From positions 799-21,877 of the IMG/VR virus record IMGVR_UViG_3300029319_000559: a DNA stretch of 21,079 nucleotides, one strand, 5' to 3'. Source of the DNA: a virus. Below, piece after piece: positions 13,962 through 19,674 of the stretch. The notes beneath the pieces were generated by a model. That model was not told the DNA's origin. It searched no databases and worked only from the letters and a program-made list of their open reading frames with translations. A program made the position numbers and the translations under genes. Each line of letters opens with the position of its first letter. The stretch's first letter is position 1.

Positions 13962-15992
13962 ATGGCACAGCACGATATGATAATTGACAACTCCACGGGA
14001 GCCAACGTGAGAGCAGATATCAATAGTGCATTACAGGCTATAGCAACAAATAACTCTGGATCTTCAGCACCATCTACAAACTACGCAAGTCAATTTTTTG
14101 CTAATACTTCTACAAGTATTATGCAACTTAGAAATACATCGAATAATGCTCATGTAAATGTATTTACGCTTGCTGGTGGGCCAGCTTTTGCTGCTGATGG
14201 AACAATAAACTCAGTAAATATTGGTAAAGGTGCAAACTCTGTTTCACAAAATACAGTTCTTGGAGAAACTGCTTTAGATGCTTCAGTTTCTGGATCGGCT
14301 AACACTGCTATTGGATTTGCAACATTATCGGCATTAACTTCAGGTACAAATAATGTTGCTTTAGGAGCTAATGCTTTAGACGCTCTAACTACAGGTCAAA
14401 GCAACACTGCTTGCGGTAAAGGTGCTTTATCCGCAGCAACCACAGCCAGTAATAACACTGCACTAGGGTTTTTAGCATTAAATGCAAATACAAGTGGAGC
14501 TAACAATGTTGCAATCGGTACAAATTCAGGGACTGACAATACTACAGGTGGTTCTAATGTCTCCGTTGGACATGATTCTTTAAAAACAAACACTGAAGGT
14601 AGTAGTAATACAGCAATAGGTAGAGATGCTTTAGAAGCAAATACAACTGCTAGTTTTAACACCGCAGTGGGTAGAGATGCTTTAAGACAAAACACAACAG
14701 GATCTAGTAATGTAACCGTTGGTTATGATAGCTTAGAGTCAAATACAGAAGGAAATAACAATTCTGCTTTTGGTAGACAGGCATTACAAAGTAACACAAC
14801 AGCAACCCAGAACACAGGCCTTGGTTATCTCGCATTAAAAGCAAACACAACTGGAACAAAAAATACGGCGGTGGGCAGTAATGCCTTGGACACTAACACA
14901 ACAGCAGGTAACAATGTTGCGGTGGGTTTTAATTCTTTAGGAGCAAACACAGAAGGAAATAACAATACTGCCGTTGGAGCCCAAGCACTTGAAACAAATA
15001 CAACTGCAAGTCAAAATGTAGCAATTGGCTATCTAGCTTCTAATTCTAATACAACTGGAGCATCTAATGTTTCTTGCGGAGCACAAGCTTTAGAAGCGAA
15101 TACAACTGCTAGTGATAATTCGGCTTTTGGTTTTAAAGCATTAGAAGCAAACACCACTGGCGAACAGAACACAGCTATGGGATCAAATTGTTTAATTGCT
15201 AATACTACGGGAGATGAAAATACTGCACTGGGAAAAAGTGCATTAGCAGCTAACACAACTGGCAATAATAATACTGGTGTAGGTAAAGCTTCTTTACTTA
15301 ATGCTACAGGGAGTGATAATACAGGAGTTGGACATGATTCTTTGCTTGCGTGTACAAGTGGAGTGGATAACGTTGCTGTAGGTAAAAGTGCTTTGGATGC
15401 AAATACCACAGGGCTTGAAAACGTTGCTGTAGGAAAAGATGCTTTAACAAGCTGTACCACTGGGCAAGGCAACTCTGCTTGTGGTAAAACTGCATTAGGA
15501 GACGTTACAACTGGGAGTAATAATACAGGTATTGGTCGTATTGCAGGTAATACTCTCACAACTGGCGGTAATAACATTATTATTGGTTATAATGCGACAC
15601 CTTCATCTGCAACTGTAAGTAATCAAATCACTCTTGGTGATGCAAACATAACTGATATACGTTGTGCTGATCAATCAATTGCCTCTTTATCTGATAGAAG
15701 AGACAAAACTGATATTGTAGATTTACCAGTTGGATTAGATTTTGTTAATAGTCTTTTGCCTCGTAAGTTTAAATGGCAAACCAGAGAAGGTGTGCCAAGT
15801 AAAGATGGTACTGTTAGGGCTGGTTTTATTGCGCAGGAATTACAAGAAGTTCAAAAAGGATCAGAATATTTAGATTTAGTTATTGAAGAGAATCCAGATA
15901 AATTAGAAGCGAAACAGGGTAAATTAATACCAGTTCTAGTTAAAGCAATACAGGAGTTATCCGCAAAAGTCACAGCCCTCGAAATAGGGTAA
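13962..15992 (+). CDS. Tail fibre with 17-residue repeats and a C-terminal peptidase S74 chaperone
   Basis: The 676-residue protein has three parts. Residues 1-96 should attach it to the virion. Residues 97-571 are about 28 units of a 17-residue repeat with consensus NTAxGxxALxxNTTGxx, predicted to form a trimeric beta-helical or YadA-head-like shaft. Residues about 577-676 are a peptidase S74 intramolecular chaperone beginning SDRRDKTDI, including GFIAQELQEV and ending in a helix. In this family the domain trimerises the fibre and then cuts itself off next to the Ser-Asp pair, so Ser577 is the likely site. It should be a receptor-binding fibre. Confidence 0.88.
   Translation: MAQHDMIIDNSTGANVRADINSALQAIATNNSGSSAPSTNYASQFFANTSTSIMQLRNTSNNAHVNVFTLAGGPAFAADGTINSVNIGKGANSVSQNTVLGETALDASVSGSANTAIGFATLSALTSGTNNVALGANALDALTTGQSNTACGKGALSAATTASNNTALGFLALNANTSGANNVAIGTNSGTDNTTGGSNVSVGHDSLKTNTEGSSNTAIGRDALEANTTASFNTAVGRDALRQNTTGSSNVTVGYDSLESNTEGNNNSAFGRQALQSNTTATQNTGLGYLALKANTTGTKNTAVGSNALDTNTTAGNNVAVGFNSLGANTEGNNNTAVGAQALETNTTASQNVAIGYLASNSNTTGASNVSCGAQALEANTTASDNSAFGFKALEANTTGEQNTAMGSNCLIANTTGDENTALGKSALAANTTGNNNTGVGKASLLNATGSDNTGVGHDSLLACTSGVDNVAVGKSALDANTTGLENVAVGKDALTSCTTGQGNSACGKTALGDVTTGSNNTGIGRIAGNTLTTGGNNIIIGYNATPSSATVSNQITLGDANITDIRCADQSIASLSDRRDKTDIVDLPVGLDFVNSLLPRKFKWQTREGVPSKDGTVRAGFIAQELQEVQKGSEYLDLVIEENPDKLEAKQGKLIPVLVKAIQELSAKVTALEIG
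14250..15674 (+). repeat. 51-base coding repeats in the fibre gene
   Basis: Twenty-eight tandem units of 51 bases (17 residues) run without interruption. One unit near residues 437-452 is a codon short, and the last three are diverged. Longer similarities recur: units containing NTEG appear at positions 7, 10 and 14, and each is followed by units ending NTTA. This points to growth by duplication of three- or four-unit blocks. DNA identity between units is moderate because codons have diverged. Confidence 0.85.
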
Positions 15993-16017
15993 ACTAAAAC
16001 TAACTTAATTTTTTATT

Positions 16018-16299
16018 ATGGATGAAGAAAGAACCGCAGATGAAATTGCAGCAATTTATACTGCTGCTGGTCATAGCGTTAATGTAATTAATGCAGATGC
16101 TAATTATTCAGCATATCTAACAAGAACAGGATATTCTGAAACTGAGGCCGATTGGAAAGCGATGATCAAAAGAAATACAGATCATCTTGAAATAATAAAG
16201 GCTTATACAAAAACTGATGGCACAACATCTATATGGACATCTGAATCGTTCACAGATATTGATGCTGCCATAACAAAAGGAAAGACACTTTACGCTTAA
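16018..16299 (+). CDS. Hypothetical protein after the tail fibre
   Basis: The 93-residue acidic, mostly helical protein starts MDEERTADEIAAIYTAAGHS and has a DWKAMIKRNTDHLEIIKAY segment near residue 46. The C-terminal part has short strands. It begins 25 bases after the fibre stop, preceded by a T-rich leader rather than a Shine-Dalgarno site. I do not recognise the family. The position suggests a fibre assembly partner or small virion protein, but no motif supports a particular role. Confidence 0.65.
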   Translation: MDEERTADEIAAIYTAAGHSVNVINADANYSAYLTRTGYSETEADWKAMIKRNTDHLEIIKAYTKTDGTTSIWTSESFTDIDAAITKGKTLYA

Positions 16300-16302
16300 T
16301 TT

Positions 16303-16500
16303 ATGGATTTACAAAAATTAGTTGAGACAAAACAACATCTGTTGTTAGAAAAAGAAAAACAACTTGCAAATCTTTATGAGATTACTGGTGCGATAAAGTT
16401 GTTGGATCAGCAGATTTTGGAGATGTCAAAATCCGAAGATAACCAGCCATCAGAAACACAGGCATCAACCCCACAAGAACAAGCAGTACCAATAGAGTAA
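16303..16500 (+). CDS. Small coiled-coil hypothetical protein
   Basis: The 65-residue protein forms one predicted coiled coil over residues 1-45 (LVETKQHLLLEKEKQLANLY and onward) followed by a polar, Pro/Gln/Glu-rich unstructured tail. It starts three bases after the previous stop and lacks a clear ribosome binding site, so it is probably coupled to it. Short proteins of this build occur near fibre genes of marine phages and may be fibre chaperones or virion linkers. The function is not known. Confidence 0.6.
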   Translation: MDLQKLVETKQHLLLEKEKQLANLYEITGAIKLLDQQILEMSKSEDNQPSETQASTPQEQAVPIE

Positions 16501-16523
16501 GTGGTGCTACCATTTTATTAATC

Positions 16524-16742
16524 ATGTTTCAAAAAATAGCTAATGTTTTGAGTATTATCTCATTTGTAATGGTAGCTTCAATGAGTGGTGGAGCGTACTT
16601 TGGATATAAATATGTAACATCAGAACAGTTTAAGGCAAAGGTGATGAATGAGATCCTTGATAATGTTTCTGGAATGATGCCTAAAGTATTAGATCAAGGT
16701 TTACCAAAGGTAACAGGCCCATCAATGCCAATCATCAAATGA
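16524..16742 (+). CDS. Small one-helix membrane protein
   Basis: The 72-residue protein has a hydrophobic segment at about 7-30 (VLSIISFVMVASMSGGAYFG) that should cross the inner membrane. An amphipathic region and a Pro-rich end (LPKVTGPSMPIIK) follow. It overlaps the next gene by ATGA. I recall proteins of this layout in cyanophage genomes, but no function has been assigned to them. A role in lysis or in the virion are possibilities only. Confidence 0.65.
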   Translation: MFQKIANVLSIISFVMVASMSGGAYFGYKYVTSEQFKAKVMNEILDNVSGMMPKVLDQGLPKVTGPSMPIIK

Positions 16743-16951
16743 TCTTTGGGTTTTTTAAAAAATTTGTAAAATATTACATTGATAAATTTGTGTCTTGGCT
16801 ACAACTTGAATTAGATAATGAAATTAAAAAATATCATGATGATATGGATACAAAAATGACAAAACCAAAGATTATAGAAACTGGTAAATTTGGAGAAGAT
16901 GGTTGGTCTATTTCTATTGGAGATGTAGAAGATGGAAATAAATCTGCCTGA
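16739..16951 (+). CDS. Hypothetical protein with amphipathic N-terminus
   Basis: The 70-residue protein begins MIFGFFKKFVKYYIDKFVSW, an amphipathic or membrane-surface helix rich in Phe, Tyr and Lys. A charged helix and a short polar C-terminus (GEDGWSISIGDVEDG) follow. It overlaps the upstream gene by 4 bases and the downstream gene by 20, so the three genes 16524-17432 are tightly coupled. The family is not recognised. The amphipathic start suggests membrane contact. Confidence 0.6.
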   Translation: MIFGFFKKFVKYYIDKFVSWLQLELDNEIKKYHDDMDTKMTKPKIIETGKFGEDGWSISIGDVEDGNKSA

Positions 16952-17432
16952 TTTACCAGATACAGATTTTATTCTCGTTCCACCTAAAACAATTTTTTAT
17001 CCACCTGTGGCAGAGATTCCATATCTAGACCCTGTACTTCTTCCAAGTCTGGAACAGGTAGAGTCGGGTTTGGGAGGTCAAGAATCTTCTGATGAAAAAG
17101 AAAAAGCATCTTCAAAGGAGGAAGGGTTAAAAGTAAAACCAGAAACAATACCGTCAAACCTACCAGTCACCAAAGAAACTTTATCAACGGAAGAAACTGT
17201 AGCTACATTTAATATACCTCTATTTGGAGAGTTCCCAATTCCTGCACCAGAAGTAATTGCAAGTTCTGTAATAGCTAGTGGAGTATCAGCTACAGCAGCA
17301 GTAACAGGTTCAATAGTTTTACAAAGCGTTGTTAATCAACTCAAAAAAGTAATGACAAAAATATTTAAAAAAGTTCTTAAAAAAGAGGTCACAAATGTAA
17401 AAGAAAAGATGGATAATAATAAAGGTAGCTAG
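16932..17432 (+). CDS. Proline-rich hypothetical protein with hydrophobic stretch and basic C-terminal helix
   Basis: The 166-residue protein has a Pro-rich, acidic N-terminus (residues 1-45) and a charged low-complexity linker (46-85). An IPLFGEFPIPAPEVIASS motif near 95-112 leads into an Ala/Val/Ser-rich hydrophobic segment (about 108-132). It ends in a strongly basic amphipathic helix (QLKKVMTKIFKKVLKK). I recall the same order of Pro-rich start, PLxGExPIPxPEV motif and basic end in proteins of T4-like cyanophages, without known function. A membrane-active or virion role fits the composition. Confidence 0.65.
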   Translation: MEINLPDLPDTDFILVPPKTIFYPPVAEIPYLDPVLLPSLEQVESGLGGQESSDEKEKASSKEEGLKVKPETIPSNLPVTKETLSTEETVATFNIPLFGEFPIPAPEVIASSVIASGVSATAAVTGSIVLQSVVNQLKKVMTKIFKKVLKKEVTNVKEKMDNNKGS

Positions 17433-17470
17433 AGTTCACATATCTGTACGTGTGGCGTCTAACTAGCTAC
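17425..17470. terminator. Symmetric hairpin between convergent genes, putative two-way terminator
   Basis: GTAGCTAG (17425-17432) pairs with CTAGCTAC (17463-17470). Inside, CACA (17437-17440) can pair with TGTG (17451-17454). Both flanking genes end inside the arms: the plus gene stops at TAG 17430-17432 and the minus gene at 17469-17467. The flanks are A-rich on the left and T-rich on the right. A shared terminator is the simplest reading, although the inner part of the stem is imperfect. Confidence 0.45.
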
Positions 17471-18000
17471 TTAAATTTATCTGCATTGGCTTTTACATAA
17501 CTTCGTATATTAATTACATCATTACAGATATATGCGAACTTAGATTTAGGATTTATCATGTAACCGCTTGCGTGAAGCTGCCCACACTTCAAAATACGAA
17601 CTAGCTGCTTATCATGCAATTGCTTGTCTAGTTCTTCTTTGGCTAGGTCTAGTTTTACTTTTGCTAGTTCAGAACACGTTTCATTATTAGTTCCTAGCGG
17701 TATCATAAAACTTATTTGAAATCCCCAACCTTCATTTATACTGTAAGTTTCACTTTCAGTATTCTCAGCATCATTACCTGTATAAAAAGGTGTAAATGCC
17801 ATAGTAGGTTGACTACAAACTAAGTTTCCAAACTGTAGCTTACCTGTCATTCCATTATTAACATTCATATTTTGGTTGATAATACTAGAATTACCAACCG
17901 CATTTGGTTGTGCTACTACATCAGTACCACCTTCTGCTTTAATAGAATTACTGACTAAACACAGACAAGCTAGTAATAACGCTTGTGGTCGTAATATCAT
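17467..18000 (-). CDS. Exported protein with signal peptide, unknown function
   Basis: The 177-residue protein starts MILRPQALLLACLCLVSNSI, a good signal peptide with probable cleavage after SIKA at residue 22. The mature part has a polar Asn-rich section, a WGFQISFMIPLG strand motif and a helical charged stretch (LAKVKLDLAKEELDKQ). Three cysteines near the end of the protein (in ETCSEL, LKCGQL and YICNDV) may form disulfides. The first 53 bases overlap the end of the upstream gene. The product should act in the periplasm or outer membrane of the host. Similar small exported proteins occur in cyanophages as far as I recall, without known role. Confidence 0.65.
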   Translation of the reverse strand: MILRPQALLLACLCLVSNSIKAEGGTDVVAQPNAVGNSSIINQNMNVNNGMTGKLQFGNLVCSQPTMAFTPFYTGNDAENTESETYSINEGWGFQISFMIPLGTNNETCSELAKVKLDLAKEELDKQLHDKQLVRILKCGQLHASGYMINPKSKFAYICNDVINIRSYVKANADKFK

Positions 18001-18313
18001 CTGTTTGTGTAATCTGTTCTGTCATAGCACTAGCAGCCCTTGTTGTGGTTGATAGTGTCCATTCAGCAGTGTTATCTGTTGGTGTAAAAACTGCATCTTC
18101 AGCAGTTATACCACCATCTGTTGCTGAAGTTACAGTAATATTTGTACCTTCATAAGTGTTCAACGCAGATCCATATTTTATAGTGACAATCGTACGGTCT
18201 ATTGTCTGAGTAGTATTTTCAGTCCTATTACTAGAACCAGTAGTCCAAGTTGGAGTTTCAGCTTGAACTGCAATGGGTAAAGCTAATAATCCCAATAAGA
18301 GTAGTTTTTTCAT
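17948..18313 (-). CDS. Small exported beta-rich protein
   Basis: The 121-residue protein has a clear signal peptide (MKKLLLLGLLALPIAVQA, cleavage before ETPTW). A Thr/Ser-rich mature part with alternating hydrophobic residues follows, suggesting a beta-sandwich or beta-solenoid, ending SVITSLSVFSQ. It contains no cysteine. The start codon overlaps the holin-like gene's stop (ATGA), and the 3' end overlaps the next exported protein gene by 53 bases, so all three form one operon. The function is unknown. Export to the envelope suggests modification of the infected cell surface or a part in lysis. Confidence 0.65.
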   Translation of the reverse strand: MKKLLLLGLLALPIAVQAETPTWTTGSSNRTENTTQTIDRTIVTIKYGSALNTYEGTNITVTSATDGGITAEDAVFTPTDNTAEWTLSTTTRAASAMTEQITQTDDITTTSVITSLSVFSQ

Positions 18314-18564
18314 TTGATACCTACTTTGGAGTCTTTATTGTCTACTATAAGCTTGTTTTTCTTCTTGTCGCCATTTTTTTTAATATTTAGCCCAAAATTT
18401 CCTAAAACTGTACTTAAAATTCCAGCCGCGAAGGTGGTATCAATTTGTCTTGGGGAGTTTCCATAATATGAAAAGCTGATGACCGCCAAAGACCAAATCA
18501 ACACGATAAATTGAATTCCAGTAGAAACCCAATTCATCCCATCTTTGGTTTCTTCTTCTTCCAT
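18310..18564 (-). CDS. Holin-like two-helix membrane protein
   Basis: The 84-residue protein has an acidic N-terminus (MEEEETKDG), a first hydrophobic segment (about 14-34, STGIQFIVLIWSLAVISFSY), a second (about 42-60, IDTTFAAGILSTVLGNFG) and a lysine-rich C-terminus. Two membrane segments, under 100 residues and a basic tail are the profile of class II holins. However, no endolysin gene is recognisable next to it, and the segments are only moderately hydrophobic. It leads a minus-strand operon with two exported proteins. I rate a holin as possible, and an envelope protein working with its neighbours as the alternative. Confidence 0.5.
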   Translation of the reverse strand: MEEEETKDGMNWVSTGIQFIVLIWSLAVISFSYYGNSPRQIDTTFAAGILSTVLGNFGLNIKKNGDKKKNKLIVDNKDSKVGIK

Positions 18565-18575
18565 AAATAAGGCTT

Positions 18576-18593
18576 TTTGCTAAAACTAGCAAA
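18576..18593. promoter_or_regulatory. Inverted repeat between divergent genes
   Basis: TTTGCTA (18576-18582) and TAGCAAA (18587-18593) are perfect inverted repeats with a 4-base centre. They lie between the minus-strand holin-like operon start (18564) and the plus-strand gene at 18629. This is suitable for an operator controlling both directions, or for a leader hairpin. Confidence 0.4.
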
Positions 18594-18594
18594 T

Positions 18595-18622
18595 TTGTCT
18601 ACAGTTGAAAAGAATATATTAC
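18595..18622 (+). promoter_or_regulatory. Candidate promoter overlapping a TGTCTACA motif
   Basis: TTGTCT (18595-18600) and TATTAC (18617-18622) are spaced 16 bases apart, ahead of the ATG at 18629. The motif TGTCTACA (18596-18603) covers the -35 region. The same octamer occurs in the regulatory gap at 20400-20517. Confidence 0.3.
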
Positions 18623-18628
18623 AAAAAC

Positions 18629-18790
18629 ATGATTCGATTTATTAAGCCAATACTAAAGTTCTTTGTCAAATCAAATGCGGTAAAATCTCTTGTCGTTGGA
18701 TTGCTTGAAGACTATGCCAAGTCTACTGAAACAGACATTGATGACGAAATAGTTAAGTTGGTAAAGGAAAAGTTGTGGCCTGTTACATAA
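18629..18790 (+). CDS. Small amphipathic hypothetical protein
   Basis: I choose ATG 18629 (53 residues, MIRFIKPILKFFVKSNAVKS) over an in-frame TTG at 18605 because the ATG start gives the cleaner amphipathic N-terminus. The first half is hydrophobic and basic, and the second half is acidic and helical (TDIDDEIVKLVKEKLWP). Proteins of this type are, from memory, frequent in marine phages next to small membrane proteins. The function is unknown. The end overlaps a possible tiny cysteine-rich ORF. Confidence 0.55.
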   Translation: MIRFIKPILKFFVKSNAVKSLVVGLLEDYAKSTETDIDDEIVKLVKEKLWPVT

Positions 18791-18849
18791 CTTTAAGTTA
18801 TGGTTGGTGTAAGGCATCTGGTGGTCAGTGCCCTCTCTGCAAAAAATAG
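18775..18849 (+). CDS. Possible 24-residue cysteine-rich peptide
   Basis: A GTG-initiated frame overlaps the end of the previous gene by 16 bases and encodes MACYITLSYGWC followed by KASGGQCPLCKK. Cysteines lie at 3, 12, 19 and 22, and the final CPLC is a knuckle-like pair that could bind zinc with the upstream cysteines. AAGGA at 18764-18768 gives a ribosome binding site six bases before the GTG. The TAG stop lies in the first arm of a strong terminator, which suits the last gene of a transcript. It is too short to judge by composition and could be chance. Confidence 0.35.
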   Translation: MACYITLSYGWCKASGGQCPLCKK

Positions 18850-18881
18850 GCTTACTAATTCCCCAAAAGTAAGCCTATTTT
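18843..18881. terminator. Strong intrinsic terminator, usable on both strands
   Basis: A 14-base perfect stem pairs AAAATAGGCTTACT (18843-18856) with its complement at 18868-18881 around an 11-base loop. The A-rich left flank and the TTTT at the right arm give a U-tail in either direction. A smaller bulged hairpin (GGCA/TGCC with CTG/CAG, 18813-18832) precedes it. It ends the small plus-strand transcript and lies six bases before the ribosome binding site of the next gene. Confidence 0.75.
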
Positions 18882-18904
18882 CAATATAAGGAGGTCAGCT
18901 TACT

Positions 18905-19180
18905 ATGGCTTGGGATGATTGGCTTACCATAACAGAAACGCTTGAAGATCAACTTTATCTTGAGATACAAGCGCGGATGCTAAGCGAGATAACTGACTTT
19001 GAATATTTGCTTGATGTAGCCGTAAACTATCAGCGGCAAAATTGGCAAAAAGACGAGATCATCAAAAATTGCATTGCAAAAATTGGCGATCTCGAAACAG
19101 AATTAATTAAGCTAAGTTTGAAAAAAGAAAAAGACAATAATAATTCAAAAATTAAAAAGGAATATCATCGCTTGCTGTAG
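18905..19180 (+). CDS. Hypothetical helical protein
   Basis: The 91-residue protein is predicted all-helical, beginning MAWDDWLTITETLEDQLYLE and ending in a long Lys/Glu-rich coiled-coil-like helix. It has the best Shine-Dalgarno site in the window, AAGGAGGT at 18888-18895, nine bases before the ATG. That site comes just six bases after a strong terminator, so expression needs read-through or control of the hairpin. The last 29 bases overlap tail-to-tail with the SSB-like gene on the other strand. The family is not recognised. Confidence 0.65.
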   Translation: MAWDDWLTITETLEDQLYLEIQARMLSEITDFEYLLDVAVNYQRQNWQKDEIIKNCIAKIGDLETELIKLSLKKEKDNNNSKIKKEYHRLL

Positions 19181-19475
19181 GCTTGATAAAGTTTAAATTT
19201 ATATTTCCAAATAGTCCATATTTTCCTTCTTTGGCTTTTGCGTTGATGTAAATACCATCAACTTCAACTTCTTCTTTTTTGGAATAATCCCAGACTTTAC
19301 CTTTTTTTTGTTTGGTGTCTACCATTTTCATAACTTCTTCACAGAAGGCGGAAACAGATTCACAAGGAATAAACAACGACATTTTTTGCGGATACTTGTC
19401 TTGGTCTTCATAATCGTTTTCACTTGTGGAAAACTTGATTGGATAAGGTAGGGCTGCTTTAAATGAATCAGGCAT
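19152..19475 (-). CDS. Putative small single-strand DNA-binding protein with SSB-type acidic tip
   Basis: The 107-residue protein is beta-rich with a central charged helix (VSAFCEEVMKMVDTKQKKGK) and ends in residues 102-107 SDDIPF. Bacterial SSBs end in nearly the same acidic tip (DDDIPF in E. coli), which recruits recombination and repair enzymes. The size and strands (DGIYINAKAKEGKYGLFG) fit one OB fold. It is the last gene of a minus-strand operon with an annealing-protein-like gene and an RHH gene, and it overlaps the latter by 8 bases. The OB fold itself is inferred, not shown by a family motif I can name. Confidence 0.6.
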   Translation of the reverse strand: MPDSFKAALPYPIKFSTSENDYEDQDKYPQKMSLFIPCESVSAFCEEVMKMVDTKQKKGKVWDYSKKEEVEVDGIYINAKAKEGKYGLFGNINLNFIKPTASDDIPF

Positions 19476-19674
19476 GATTAAAAAAATTTGTTAAAAGTTG
19501 GTCGAAAAGTTGAGTAAGCGAAATTTTGTTTTTCGCGCAGTATTTACGAATTAAGGTGGCTTGCGTATCATCGGTTCTAAAATAAAATTTGTTGCGGTTG
19601 TAATAAGAATTGCGGCGTGATCGAAGCTGCGCGATGACTTCTTCGCCTGATTTTGTGGCCTGTTCTTCGGTCAT
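19468..19674 (-). CDS. Ribbon-helix-helix DNA-binding protein candidate
   Basis: The 68-residue basic protein has a polar N-terminus, then NKFYFRTDD (a candidate beta strand, about 28-36), TQATLIRKYCAKNKIS (helix A) and LTQLFDQLLTNFFN (helix B). This strand-helix-helix order and spacing are those of MetJ/Arc-type dimers. It overlaps the upstream annealing-protein gene by one base (TAATG) and the downstream gene by 8. It could regulate the module, bind DNA with the recombination proteins, or both. The assignment is by secondary-structure pattern, not a family-specific motif. Confidence 0.5.
   Translation of the reverse strand: MTEEQATKSGEEVIAQLRSRRNSYYNRNKFYFRTDDTQATLIRKYCAKNKISLTQLFDQLLTNFFNHA

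Noticed and set aside
15029-15577. Long minus-strand open frame of 182 codons opposite the fibre repeats
   Set aside because: It follows from the regular 51-base coding repeats, whose complement lacks stops. The product is a low-complexity Leu/Pro/Val repeat, and no start signal supports it.
14250-15674. CRISPR-like regular repeat spacing
   Set aside because: The period is uniform at 51 bases with no distinct spacers. The units are diverged and in frame with the fibre protein, so this is a coding repeat.
18800-18889. 29-codon ATG frame across the terminator region
   Set aside because: It reads through both arms of the strong hairpin, has no ribosome binding site, and its product has no recognisable feature. 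The GTG frame with AAGGA is a better candidate.
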